Source: an uncultured Microbulbifer sp. (GTDB taxonomy: Bacteria > Pseudomonadota > Gammaproteobacteria > Pseudomonadales > Cellvibrionaceae). From it: a DNA stretch of 48,219 bases. The notes beneath the pieces are model-generated. The model made no database searches and was not told where the DNA came from. It worked only from the letters and a program-made list of their open reading frames with translations. The stretch is taken from positions 1-48,219 of the forward strand of contig NZ_CANLDD010000033.1 in assembly GCF_947489355.1 (NCBI RefSeq). Direction: 5' to 3'. The translations under genes and the position numbers were made by a program. Below, one piece after another: positions 14,987-22,885 of this stretch; positions within the stretch are counted from its first letter, which is position 1, and every line of letters begins with the position of its first letter.

Positions 14987-15029
14987 ATCAATATGGTATA
15001 TTTTAATTTTTAAAATATACCATATTGAT
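14987..15029. promoter_or_regulatory. Perfect 18-bp inverted repeat between divergent genes
   Basis: Arms 14987-15004 (ATCAATATGGTATATTTT) and 15012-15029 are exact reverse complements around a 7-nt spacer. It lies between the topoisomerase relic and the divergent ParB-like gene, so it is more likely an operator than a terminator. Its outer ends, ATCAATA/TATTGAT, resemble the half-sites of the 21-bp operator family at 40598, 42365 and 45240. Confidence 0.7.
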
Positions 15030-15082
15030 AAGAAGGCGATGCTTGCATGTGCGAAGAAAAGAAAACTCAGTTGGAAGAGGTT

Positions 15083-15925
15083 ATGACTAAACTACCGATT
15101 TCCTTGATCGAACCCGATCCCGGCCAACCCCGCACTCAATTTAACGAAAAGGGGCTTCAAGAGTTGGCCAGCAATATTCGGGCTTGTGGCCTAGCTCAAC
15201 CGATATCGGTTCGTCAGGACGGGGGGCGTTACCTCATAATTGCCGGTGAGCGTCGTTGGCGTGCCCACCAGTTGGCTGGTCTCAGCCATATTGATGTGAT
15301 TATTCGTGGGGAATCCGTGGTCAACGGGTCTCAGCAGTTGGCCGAAAATTTTTTTCGGGAGGACCTAAACCCCTACGACAAGGCGATTGCGGTTCTAAAC
15401 CGTATTACCAAGCTTGATGCTGAAGGGGATGGTCGGAAAAAGTTCTGCACTGAGCTGGGTGTTTCCGCCAGCTGGGTGTCCAAGGCTCTGGCTCCGTTAA
15501 ATTTAAGCAAAGACATTCTCGCGCTGGTCAAGAAAAATTTGGTTCGAGATTACGCGTTGTGTAAGAAGCTGGATAAGCTGCGCGGTGATCGACGGCAGCG
15601 AGCGATCCAGCAGATCCGGAACGGGACCTTCAGTTCGGTGGAGTTTTTTAAACGCAAGCGGCCGCAGCGTAGTTCTGTGTCTGAATCACAGGAAAATTCC
15701 GCTCAGGAGGCTAACCCCAGTGTTCCCCGTGGAACGATGGCCATGAGGCGGAGACAGCCCAGAGCCAGCCTGCCCAGTGACCTCCTTGTCAACCTGCTAG
15801 ATCGCGCTGGGCTGGGCGAACAGCTTGATGACGAGGTGCCAGGCTGGCGCGAGGCCCCAGACCCCCAGAAGAAAGCTCTGGATCGGGTTGCAGTCCTTTT
15901 GGCGGAATGTAGCGAGTCTGCTTAA
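15083..15925 (+). CDS. ParB/Spo0J-family DNA-binding protein, 280 aa
   Basis: Classic ParB boxes: PDPGQPRTQF (11-20), AGERRWRAHQLAG (54-66, the CTP/DNA-gate motif), AENFFREDLNPYDKA, and an HTH at CTELGVSASWVSKALAPL. The last 80 residues are a basic linker and a short dimerisation-like end. No ParA is adjacent. I chose the ATG at 15083 (GGAAGAGG upstream); an in-frame ATG at 15047 is an alternative. The first GTTTCAC-NN-GTGAAAC palindrome lies 88 bp after its stop and five more follow over the next 5 kb, so it is the obvious candidate to bind them. Confidence 0.87.
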   Translation: MTKLPISLIEPDPGQPRTQFNEKGLQELASNIRACGLAQPISVRQDGGRYLIIAGERRWRAHQLAGLSHIDVIIRGESVVNGSQQLAENFFREDLNPYDKAIAVLNRITKLDAEGDGRKKFCTELGVSASWVSKALAPLNLSKDILALVKKNLVRDYALCKKLDKLRGDRRQRAIQQIRNGTFSSVEFFKRKRPQRSSVSESQENSAQEANPSVPRGTMAMRRRQPRASLPSDLLVNLLDRAGLGEQLDDEVPGWREAPDPQKKALDRVAVLLAECSESA

Positions 15926-16012
15926 TTTACTGACAAGCTAGATTTTTTCGTTTGCTGGTGGGTGTTAGCTGTAGTGCATATCTGCCAGCAAGCTGTCACT
16001 GTAAATACAAAA

Positions 16013-16028
16013 GTTTCACACGTGAAAC
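16013..16028. repeat. GTTTCAC palindrome 1
   Basis: GTTTCAC-AC-GTGAAAC in the gap (15926-16221) after the ParB-like gene. The flanks AA/TT extend the symmetry. Otherwise this gap shows nothing but AT-rich sequence. Confidence 0.85.
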
Positions 16029-16221
16029 TTTATTGCTCGGTTTCATTCGCTTTAGCCTGAGTTTGCTGTTTCTCGAACTCCGTATAAGCAACATCGAATA
16101 TTTCTCAGCACCCTGCCCTACTCATAAACGCCACTTTGTCTTTCCAAGCAACTCCTGAAATCGTTATACAGCTAGTCCAAAAAATAAGACAACTGTGTAA
16201 TTGTTAAAAGACAAAAAACTA

Positions 16222-16476
16222 TCACCCTACAGTAATGCCATAACTGCCCTTCCCTTCCCGACAGGCTTTATTAAAAGCTACCACACTCATTGGCTTGCCA
16301 TCCATCAACAGCTGGTCCCCCACATCAAGCGCATCCCGGTGACAGAAACGCAGAGCCTCTTCCAGCTTGCGGGACCAGCAGCAGCTGGACACACTGCTAC
16401 AGTATTTGGCAAGAAACAGTTCCTGCTCTCCGTAAATAAGCTGAATGACGTAATCCCGATTATCTACCAGTTTCAT
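16222..16476 (-). CDS. Hypothetical protein downstream of traD, 84 aa
   Basis: Starts at the ATG at 16476 inside the TGATG overlap with the traD stop, with GAGG upstream, so translation is coupled to traD. Contains three cysteines in the middle (about residues 26-34) and a helical centre (KLEEALRFCHRDALDVGDQL). Family unknown. Its position suggests an accessory role to the coupling protein. Confidence 0.6.
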   Translation of the reverse strand: MKLVDNRDYVIQLIYGEQELFLAKYCSSVSSCCWSRKLEEALRFCHRDALDVGDQLLMDGKPMSVVAFNKACREGKGSYGITVG

Positions 16477-18623
16477 CAATCCTCACCCTCCTCCAGCGCC
16501 GACAGTTCGGATAGTTGATCTTGGTCGGACCGTTGTTGTTGGCTGAGATCTTGTAAGTAGGCGTTCAACTGGTCCTCATTCTGCGAATCTGCAGCTGGTG
16601 ACGTGGATGCCTGCTTTTTAGGCCCCGACTGTTTCACGCGTGAAACTTTCTTCTCTTTACGCTTCGTTTTCCCAATGCCCCCCTTTTTGGCGTCACCTTT
16701 ATTCGCGACGGGAATATCGCTCCTCTTCTGCGTTATCTCGTTTGGAGGGGTTTCACTTTTGGAATGTTTCACGCGTGAAACTTTTTTACTTTCGGGCTTT
16801 TCTTCTTCGCCCTTGCCGCTGGTTTTTTCTTCCAGCTTGGCGACGTACTGATTTAGAGGGTCAAAGCTCTTTACTGGCACGGGGCTGGTATATGCGATGA
16901 TGGCTAGGTGCCCTGGCTGCACGAAGGCGCAGACCCTTCTGGGCAGAGTGAGTACCTTGTTAGTGGTAATCAAGTTCTCTTCAACCGATCCGATGGTGCG
17001 GCCCTTTTCCCAGACCTCGGCACCGCCGTCTTGAATTTCGGTCTTCTCTGTACGGGTGGTCTCCTTAAAGGTTGAGCCTGATATTTCAGCAATCCATTGG
17101 GCAGTTTGGAAGTCACTACCACCGTACACTGCCTTGATTTGCGAGTTAATATTTACCGACTGCTTGAGTGCCTGGCCGTTCAGGGTTTTGTCGTCTGGGT
17201 TCAGGAGATCGTCCAAGGACTGGTAGCCGAGTACCATATTCACTCTGAACCCAACAACTGTTGCACAGGCTTCTGCAACTTGGCGAGATACCAGAAACTT
17301 GACTTCATCGATGATGAATGTCAAATGGTGTTCCCGCTCACGGTCCAGTCGGCGAGCCTCCTGGATGACTTCGATGATAAAGGACTTGGTCGCAGCCTTT
17401 ACCACTTGGTCATCGAGAGAGCCTTGTACATAAACAACCGCACCTTCCTTTAGTGCTTTTTCAATTGAGAAACCTTTGCGTTTAGGTGGGCACAGGGATT
17501 TCACATAGGACCAGCTTTTCAACTCTGAAAGTAGACGGTTAGCGTCGGAATCCGCTAACTCATTAAGCAGGCCATCAATTCGCCGAGTATGCTCAAATGC
17601 ACTTTCCAACGAATTGCGCTCCTGTGACTTATAGTAGTCGGTACCTGGGTCGCCGGTCATTTCTAGTCCCAGGATTGTCTGCAGGCGTGCCAATGCATCG
17701 CGCTTGTCACCGCCGACAAACGGACCCCAGCGTCCCGGTCCTTTATCGTGTAGGGCCAGATAATAGAAGGGACGGCTTTCGCGTTGTGCTGCTGCATATA
17801 AGATGTGAGGGGCATACTTGTCATGCTTGGGGTCGATGTAGATCACAGCGTTGCCATGTTGAATAGCTTGATCCATCCAGCCCCCCATGATGATGCCTTT
17901 ACCGTATCGGGTGGGGCCGATGACCTGAGCGTTGGTTTCGATAAAGGTATCGAAAGGAATCCAGATCGGCTTCCCATTTTCGTCGATGCCGACACAGATG
18001 CTGCCTTTCCGATAATGCTTGGTGATGTCAAAGTCCTTGGCGCGGTTTGTTTCAATCTCCTCTTTCACATCGGATAACTTATCATCGCTCTGAACATTTC
18101 GAATCTTTCGTTTGATCCGGCTTAAGATGGTAGCGCCATAGCGGAAGCAGGTAAAACGAATAAGAAAGCCGATCATTGCGGCGCCGGGTATCAGAGGCCA
18201 TTTTTGCAGGGTGAGTTCGCGAAGCCACTGTAGAAAAACCCCGGCGCCCTCCCCAAGTTGGTAGCGCATTGTGATGTCGTAGACATACCACTCAATGATC
18301 GGCAGGGCGAGAAGTGCAATGCCAATTCCGATAATGATTTTCCTGACCCAGATGGTACAGACCTGAGGGAAGGAATGTTCGTGGTGCATCCTCAAGGGCG
18401 ACATTGCAATCAAGGAACCGATAAAGAAGAGTAAGGCCCAGCTTTCGAACCACGATTCATTGGTCCAGCGCATTAACTGGTAGTTGGCGTTGGCCATCCA
18501 GTTGAGAAGCGTCCATTCATCCATCGATATTTCCTCCAATCTGCTGCCGCGCAAATAGTTGATTGTTTCTTGAGGCGGCCAGAAAGTTTCACGCGTGAAA
18601 CCTTTTGAGGTTTTCCGCCGCAC
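16476..18623 (-). CDS. traD: Type IV coupling protein TraD (VirD4/TraG family)
   Basis: A 715-aa inner-membrane ATPase that brings the relaxase-DNA complex to the secretion channel. Two or three N-terminal membrane segments (about residues 60-78, 92-118 and possibly 143-160) precede the motor domain with Walker A GPTRYGKG (236-243) and a Walker B-like LTFIIDEVKF (about residue 430). The C-terminal 130 residues are a charged low-complexity tail. GTTTCAC palindromes lie in codons for the extreme N-terminus (GFTRETF) and twice in the tail (KKVSRVK), places with little structural constraint. It is transcribed away from the tra operon. The last gene is the coupled 84-aa orphan. Confidence 0.93.
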   Translation of the reverse strand: MRRKTSKGFTRETFWPPQETINYLRGSRLEEISMDEWTLLNWMANANYQLMRWTNESWFESWALLFFIGSLIAMSPLRMHHEHSFPQVCTIWVRKIIIGIGIALLALPIIEWYVYDITMRYQLGEGAGVFLQWLRELTLQKWPLIPGAAMIGFLIRFTCFRYGATILSRIKRKIRNVQSDDKLSDVKEEIETNRAKDFDITKHYRKGSICVGIDENGKPIWIPFDTFIETNAQVIGPTRYGKGIIMGGWMDQAIQHGNAVIYIDPKHDKYAPHILYAAAQRESRPFYYLALHDKGPGRWGPFVGGDKRDALARLQTILGLEMTGDPGTDYYKSQERNSLESAFEHTRRIDGLLNELADSDANRLLSELKSWSYVKSLCPPKRKGFSIEKALKEGAVVYVQGSLDDQVVKAATKSFIIEVIQEARRLDREREHHLTFIIDEVKFLVSRQVAEACATVVGFRVNMVLGYQSLDDLLNPDDKTLNGQALKQSVNINSQIKAVYGGSDFQTAQWIAEISGSTFKETTRTEKTEIQDGGAEVWEKGRTIGSVEENLITTNKVLTLPRRVCAFVQPGHLAIIAYTSPVPVKSFDPLNQYVAKLEEKTSGKGEEEKPESKKVSRVKHSKSETPPNEITQKRSDIPVANKGDAKKGGIGKTKRKEKKVSRVKQSGPKKQASTSPAADSQNEDQLNAYLQDLSQQQRSDQDQLSELSALEEGED
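16631..16646. repeat. GTTTCAC palindrome 2
   Basis: GTTTCACGCGTGAAAC inside the traD tail, read there as VSRVK. Confidence 0.88.
16766..16781. repeat. GTTTCAC palindrome 3
   Basis: GTTTCACGCGTGAAAC, 135 bp from site 2, also in the traD tail and again read as VSRVK. Confidence 0.88.
18586..18601. repeat. GTTTCAC palindrome 4
   Basis: GTTTCACGCGTGAAAC in the first ten codons of traD (GFTRETF). Placed close to the traD start, it could also act as an operator. Confidence 0.88.
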
Positions 18624-18639
18624 CGATTAAAAATTTCCG

Positions 18640-19507
18640 GGCGGAAATTTTTAATTAAAAAAATCAATACATCATCAATTGATCAATCAAGTTTACCCAT
18701 TTTGATTTATGCTGTAAATTTGATGGAAGGTGTGATGGTGTATTTGATGGTGCGACGGGAGAGCGTTTTGCGGGGGAGCGCCCCGCAAAACCAGGCTTCG
18801 CCTCTTCGACGGACCTTGCGCTGGGACGCGCGGCGGCCCGACGAATTCACCGACCTACGGCGGGAGCGCCGCCTTCGGTCAGGGCTTCGCCCTCTTTGCT
18901 GCACTGGCTTGCTGAACGCTTAAGCCAGTGCAGCAAATTCACCCAAGCCGCCGTCAAGCCTCGGTGGTGCCCACCGAGTCTCGACCCCCCCCTTTCGGGG
19001 CGCTGCGTCGCAGCTCGCCTTCGGCTCACTAAGCGCTCCTTGTCCTTGGGCGGCTTCGCGCCCTGCGGATTGGTCTGGAACGACCAACCCCCGAAAGGGG
19101 GGGTCGAGACTCGCTGTACGCGAGGCTCGACGGCGGCTTAGCCGACCAGCAGCGCACGCCTGGGGGCGCGCCCTGCTTCTGTGTGGCTGGGGCCACTCAG
19201 TCGGCTTCGTGGTGGCTTGCCATCGCGCTGGGGCGCAATGGACCGCGCCATCCTGCGCAAAGCGCAGGATAGGCACGCCTTACGCGGTTGGGACCGCTTC
19301 AGGCTCAGCGTGCGCTGGGGCGCACGCCGGCCTACCGGGGCCGCGGTCTGGGGACCGCTCTCGGGCGTGTACTGCGCTGAAACGCGCTAGCACACGCCCT
19401 CACAATAAAGTTTCACGCGTGAAACTTTATTGTGCGCGCCTGAACGGAGTGACCCTCATTGCGCTCCGCGCTAAAACCAGAGCGGGCTTATTTTTAAATA
19501 CAAATGA
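18640..19507. other. Hairpin-rich non-coding region, candidate oriT/oriV
   Basis: About 870 bp without a credible gene between divergent traD and the MOB_C-like gene. Strong inverted repeats: GTTTTGCGGGG/CCCCGCAAAAC (18765-18791), perfect 16-bp arms 18895-18910/18922-18937, long arms of about 24 bp with one C-tract indel (18976-19000/19088-19112) enclosing smaller hairpins, ATCCTGCGC/GCGCAGGAT (19250-19270), and a 34-bp perfect palindrome (19401-19434). The AT-rich left edge (18660-18725) has TTTTGAT repeats and probably the traD promoter. Position and structure suit a transfer or replication origin, but no nick site can be assigned by eye. Confidence 0.6.
19401..19434. repeat. 34-bp perfect palindrome containing GTTTCAC site 5
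   Basis: The core GTTTCACGCGTGAAAC (19410-19425) is extended symmetrically by CACAATAAA/TTTATTGTG. It is the longest of the six sites and lies about 75 bp before the MOB_C-like gene. Besides protein binding, it could form a cruciform or terminator hairpin. Confidence 0.88.
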
Positions 19508-20335
19508 ATGAAAGGAGAGACTGTTTTGATACTACGCACTCGCCAGAATGGCAACAAAAATGGCAGGCAGATACATAAAGAAAAAACCTTGCTGGTGCTT
19601 GATTGGCTATTGGAGTTTGGGTTTTCCAGTTACGAGCTACTCGCTCGTGTCCTGGAAAGTCCCGCCGCAGCCAATCAATCGCGCTTCTTTAATACTTTGG
19701 TGCGCGACAGTCTCGTTCAAGTATTTTCCAATGTTCATACGGCCCATTGTCGCCTGGTGCATTTGCGCCGCGGTGGCGTCGATTTCCTGGCAGGTTGCGG
19801 GCGCGATGTCAGCCGTGCGCGCACCCGCACCGGCTGGATGGGCTACTACAGCACCATTCTGCATGACCTGGGGGTTCAAAATTGTGTTTTGAATCGTCGC
19901 GAGCAATATCAGCAGGTCCGGTACGAGTGGCATTTACGCTGGAAGGGTAATCGGCCGGACGCGATTCTTTACAGCTCCGAAGGAGATTACTGGTCCGCGC
20001 TGGAATATGAGCGCAGTCGCAAATCTCGTTTGCGAGTGTTCGAGAGCTTCCTTTCAAACTGGAAACATATCCAGGAGAAACGCTTCGCCGGTGTCGTGTA
20101 TACCTTTCAACGGAAACCGGATATGGCTATCTACCAGCAACAATTTTCAGAAATGGAGTGGCCAATCCCGAAAAGAGGGGGAGATAAGAAGTTGCGAGAC
20201 TCAGGCCGAGTGTTAAGCGGAGAGCGATTGGAAAAAATAAAAAAACGTTTCGTTCTCCGCTTTGAGCCCTTTTGGCTAACACGGGGTGAAAGGGAGTTTG
20301 AACACCTGGCGCTGGTAACTACCACGAAGAACTAA
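19508..20335 (+). CDS. MOB_C/replication-relaxation-like protein, candidate relaxase
   Basis: A 275-aa protein. Residues 25-95 look like a winged-helix domain (LDWLLEFGFSSYELLARVLE, then SRFFNTLVRDSLV). Residues 110-180 resemble a restriction-endonuclease-like core: LHDLGV with H119/D120, RPDAIL with D151, and ALEYERSRKS with E166, E168 and K172. This plan matches the replication-relaxation family and, from memory, MOB_C relaxases such as CloDF13 MobC, which nick oriT without a catalytic tyrosine. No other relaxase is visible in the window and it adjoins TraD and the tra operon. Start: ATG at 19508 lacks a ribosome site, while TTG at 19526 has AGGAGAG upstream and may be the real start. Confidence 0.65.
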   Translation: MKGETVLILRTRQNGNKNGRQIHKEKTLLVLDWLLEFGFSSYELLARVLESPAAANQSRFFNTLVRDSLVQVFSNVHTAHCRLVHLRRGGVDFLAGCGRDVSRARTRTGWMGYYSTILHDLGVQNCVLNRREQYQQVRYEWHLRWKGNRPDAILYSSEGDYWSALEYERSRKSRLRVFESFLSNWKHIQEKRFAGVVYTFQRKPDMAIYQQQFSEMEWPIPKRGGDKKLRDSGRVLSGERLEKIKKRFVLRFEPFWLTRGEREFEHLALVTTTKN

Positions 20336-20355
20336 TGGGAATATTTAATTTTAAA

Positions 20356-20385
20356 ATCAAAATAATCATTGCATACTATTTTGAT
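20356..20385 (+). promoter_or_regulatory. tra operon promoter with ATCAAAATA/TATTTTGAT half-sites
   Basis: Half-sites ATCAAAATA (20356-20364) and TATTTTGAT (20377-20385), spaced about two helical turns centre to centre. A plausible promoter is TTGCAT (20369-20374), 17 bp, TAATAT (20392-20397). The second half-site lies in its spacer. The first gene starts only a few bases after the -10 with no clear ribosome site, so it may be leaderless or have another promoter. Confidence 0.5.
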
Positions 20386-20403
20386 GCACAATAATATCAA
20401 GCT

Positions 20404-20883
20404 ATGAACATTTTACGCGCTCCGTTGATAGTGTTGATCGCGCTGGCCGCCTCTTCCCCCTTGGCGGTCGAGCGCGGATCTTTTTCATCCATTCCCTATT
20501 GGGACTGCTTTGCGCGTGCAGCTGAAGAATACAGTTTGAATCCTCTTCTGCTCGCGGCTATCGCCGAACAGGAATCTTCTTTTAATTCCAGCGCGATCAA
20601 CACTAACAATGGTCGCGCGGTGGGGTTGATGCAGATTCATTCCTGGTGGTTCCCCAAACTTTCCGTTTACGGCATTTCAGAAAAGGACCTTTATAACGCT
20701 TGCACCAATGTGGCGGTTGGAGCCTGGATTTTCTCACAGAAAACGGCTCGATATGGCAATACCTGGAAGGCGGTGGGTTCCTACTTCGCGGGGACCGGAA
20801 CCACCAAAGAGACCAACGAATTGAGGATCAACTATGCGGCTTCTGTTTCTCGCCGCTACCAGCGGCTTGCTGGCCGCTTGTAG
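20404..20883 (+). CDS. Lytic transglycosylase (VirB1-like)
   Basis: A 159-aa secreted lysozyme-like protein that opens peptidoglycan for the conjugation channel. An N-terminal signal segment (residues 1-22) is followed by the SLT core: AIAEQESSFN with catalytic E57, AVGLMQIHSWWF and NVAVGAW. First gene of the tra operon. Its last 50 bases overlap the start of the next gene. Confidence 0.9.
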   Translation: MNILRAPLIVLIALAASSPLAVERGSFSSIPYWDCFARAAEEYSLNPLLLAAIAEQESSFNSSAINTNNGRAVGLMQIHSWWFPKLSVYGISEKDLYNACTNVAVGAWIFSQKTARYGNTWKAVGSYFAGTGTTKETNELRINYAASVSRRYQRLAGRL

Positions 20884-21526
20884 CGCCCAGCTGACGCTGG
20901 AGCGGGTGTCTCCGCAAAAGCTGGGGACCATTGAGGTGCCGAACGAAGATACTGAGGGAGGCTACCAGTATGTCTACTGCATTGTCGGGGAGGGTGCATA
21001 TAGCTGTGATCGCATGAGAGGGCGTTACGGTTTGGCCCGGCCTGATAAGGAAGGTTCCATGAGTGTCCGTAAAGAGGACGAGGGAGAAGACGGCGAGAAA
21101 GTTTCACAGGTGAAACTTTCTAATTCATTAGTTCAGGCTTTGAAAGAAGAGTTGCAGGTCAAGAACAAGGTGATACGAGTTCAGTTCCCATTTGATGTTT
21201 TCCACCTTCATCAGTCTGAAAAAGAAAAGATCGCTGCCGAAGCCTTAAGGCTGCGGGGTGAACAAATTTCTATTGTCGGTTTCACCGACGATGTTGGCAC
21301 ACAAGAATATAACGATGCATTGGCGCTTCGGCGCGCAGAATCCGTGGCGGATTTTATCCGCAGAAAAATTCCAGGGGTAACCATTATAAATATTGAGGGT
21401 AAGGGCCGTTGTTGTTACTTGGAAAAGAATATCGGAGAAATTAAAAGGCAAGGCAATCGACGCGCAGAGGTGATCATCACATTGAATAAATCCCGGCTGA
21501 ATACAGCCAAGACTGAAACCAAGTAA
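20834..21526 (+). CDS. OmpA-like lipoprotein of the transfer operon
   Basis: A 230-aa lipoprotein with lipobox LLAAC (C16). The C-terminal half is an OmpA/Pal-type peptidoglycan-binding domain (VGFTDDVGTQEYNDALALRR, then NRRAEVIITL). A charged linker (about residues 75-100) contains KVSQVKL, encoded by GTTTCAC palindrome 6. It may tie the outer-membrane part of the channel to the cell wall. OmpA-like proteins are not part of the classic F operon, so this is an extension. The start (ATG at 20834) overlaps the previous gene by 50 bp. Confidence 0.85.
   Translation: MRLLFLAATSGLLAACSAQLTLERVSPQKLGTIEVPNEDTEGGYQYVYCIVGEGAYSCDRMRGRYGLARPDKEGSMSVRKEDEGEDGEKVSQVKLSNSLVQALKEELQVKNKVIRVQFPFDVFHLHQSEKEKIAAEALRLRGEQISIVGFTDDVGTQEYNDALALRRAESVADFIRRKIPGVTIINIEGKGRCCYLEKNIGEIKRQGNRRAEVIITLNKSRLNTAKTETK
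21101..21116. repeat. GTTTCAC palindrome 6
   Basis: GTTTCAC-AG-GTGAAAC within the linker of the OmpA-like lipoprotein gene; the most distal and most degenerate copy. Confidence 0.8.
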
Positions 21527-21542
21527 AAAAGGAGTGAATGAA

Positions 21543-21890
21543 ATGCAAAACATTTTGCAGAAACCCCAAGCAGCCATGAATCAAATTAATTGGGAGGGTA
21601 TGGCCCGCAAATGGGCATTTTTTGCCTTGCTTGCAGCACTTCTATTAATTTCAACCGTCGCGGATGCTGGGACTGGGGGAGAGGCTTTCAAATTTATTTA
21701 TGACTTTGTTAATGAGGCCGCGACTGGCTATCTTGGCCGGTCAATCTGCATTATCGGCGGCATCATAGGTCTTGTTTATGCGGCCCTTGCGGGGAAAATG
21801 ATTCTTGCAGGTAGCGGTATTCTTCTGGCAATTTTTGGAATACTTGGCCCTCAAATTATTGATTTCCTGTTCCAGAGCGCGCTTATCTAA
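21543..21890 (+). CDS. traA: F-type conjugative pilin precursor (TraA-like)
   Basis: A 115-aa protein with a long leader (about residues 1-42, ending VADAG, a probable cleavage site) and a mature part of about 70 residues made of two hydrophobic helices (LGRSICIIGGIIGLVYAALA and ILAGSGILLAIFGILG). This size and plan fit TraA/VirB2 pilins. The start is the ATG at 21543, eight bases after AGGAG. Its place directly before traL fits the F order. Confidence 0.8.
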   Translation: MQNILQKPQAAMNQINWEGMARKWAFFALLAALLLISTVADAGTGGEAFKFIYDFVNEAATGYLGRSICIIGGIIGLVYAALAGKMILAGSGILLAIFGILGPQIIDFLFQSALI

Positions 21891-21956
21891 AAGACCTTTG
21901 GAAGTGAAATAATTCACTTCCAGTATTCATTTAAAGCTATTTCAAAAGGCTTGCCA

Positions 21957-22256
21957 ATGACGGAAGAAGACCTCAGTAATTTTGCCATTCCCCGAACACT
22001 GGATGCACCGAAAATGTTTCTGCTCTGGGAATTGGATGTTGCAATGCTGTTCCTGATAATCGTCATTTTGTTTGCCGCAATGGGGGCGAAGGGGTTCCTT
22101 TTCGGAATAGGCGTGGCAATTGTTATCAGTCGCGGTTTCCTTCGACTGAAGGTGGAGGGTGGTAAGGGGCTTCTCAAGAGAGTTCTTTACTGGTTCGCCC
22201 CTTCCGAATGGGCATCCCAGAAACTGCAGTCACACATCAGGGAGCGGGTAGGATAA
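21957..22256 (+). CDS. traL: Type IV secretion protein TraL
   Basis: A 99-aa inner-membrane protein (VirB3-like). Two hydrophobic segments (about residues 24-38 and 42-58) follow the N-terminal IPRTLDAPKMFLLWELD block. ATG at 21957; the stop overlaps the traE start (TAATG). Confidence 0.87.
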   Translation: MTEEDLSNFAIPRTLDAPKMFLLWELDVAMLFLIIVILFAAMGAKGFLFGIGVAIVISRGFLRLKVEGGKGLLKRVLYWFAPSEWASQKLQSHIRERVG

Positions 22257-22867
22257 TGCTCAAGAGTAAGTATGTCAGCGCAATTAGGAACGCCCTCAAC
22301 AGAGCTAATATCAACCTGGTCTTTGCTATCGGAATGTTAGCGACAAATCTCCTGCTAGGTGTCCTTCTCTTGAATATCTCTACCGCTGAGAAAACCATCG
22401 TTGTCCCGCCGGGGGCTGACCAGAAGTTTGTAGTTGAGGGTGATCGCCTAGACCCGAATTATATATCCATGATGACACGTTGGATAACAGGCTTACTGAA
22501 GAATTACCACACAGCCAGCGCGCGGACTCAATTTGATGAGGCTGTGCGTTACATGACCCCGGAATACTTCAGCCTACTGAATGCGGGCTTCGATGCCGAA
22601 GTTAAGCGTATTCTCAACAAGAATGCTTCCAGTGTCTGGTATCCCGTTGGAATGGATATTAAGCAAAATACTGCTTATATCACCGGTGAGTTAATTGGCT
22701 ACATCGGTTCTCGCGAAGTAAACCGAGAAGAAAAAACCTACGGTTTAATGTGGACCTTCAAAAATTCCAAAATGGAGCTGGAAGAAATCGGGGTTTATTT
22801 CAAGGACATGGGCGGAAAAGAGTGGATAAGAGATGAAAGGGAAACATTTTTAGATGTGGAAGGTTAA
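22256..22867 (+). CDS. traE: Type IV secretion protein TraE
   Basis: A 203-aa VirB5/VirB8-like protein with one N-terminal membrane anchor (about residues 18-38) and a periplasmic domain with MTPEYFSLLNAGFDAEV and the conserved GREVxxxxKTYxLxW-like block (SREVNREEKTYGLMW). I start it at the ATG overlapping the traL stop; the longer frame from 22208 overlaps traL and is unlikely. Confidence 0.9.
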   Translation: MLKSKYVSAIRNALNRANINLVFAIGMLATNLLLGVLLLNISTAEKTIVVPPGADQKFVVEGDRLDPNYISMMTRWITGLLKNYHTASARTQFDEAVRYMTPEYFSLLNAGFDAEVKRILNKNASSVWYPVGMDIKQNTAYITGELIGYIGSREVNREEKTYGLMWTFKNSKMELEEIGVYFKDMGGKEWIRDERETFLDVEG

Positions 22868-22885
22868 AGGCGAAAGGGCTGAATA

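Noticed and set aside
19401..19434. Terminator only
   Set aside because: The 34-bp palindrome could form a hairpin, but its centre is one of six dispersed GTTTCAC sites, and no gene on either strand ends directly before it, so a protein-binding site is the better primary reading.
18702..19511. Several open frames of 60-118 codons in the hairpin-rich region
   Set aside because: They overlap on both strands, lack ribosome sites and follow the GC-rich inverted repeats.
16013..21116. CRISPR or simple repeat array
   Set aside because: The copies are palindromes spaced irregularly from 135 to about 1800 bp and lie mostly inside genes, so they are binding sites rather than spacers and repeats.
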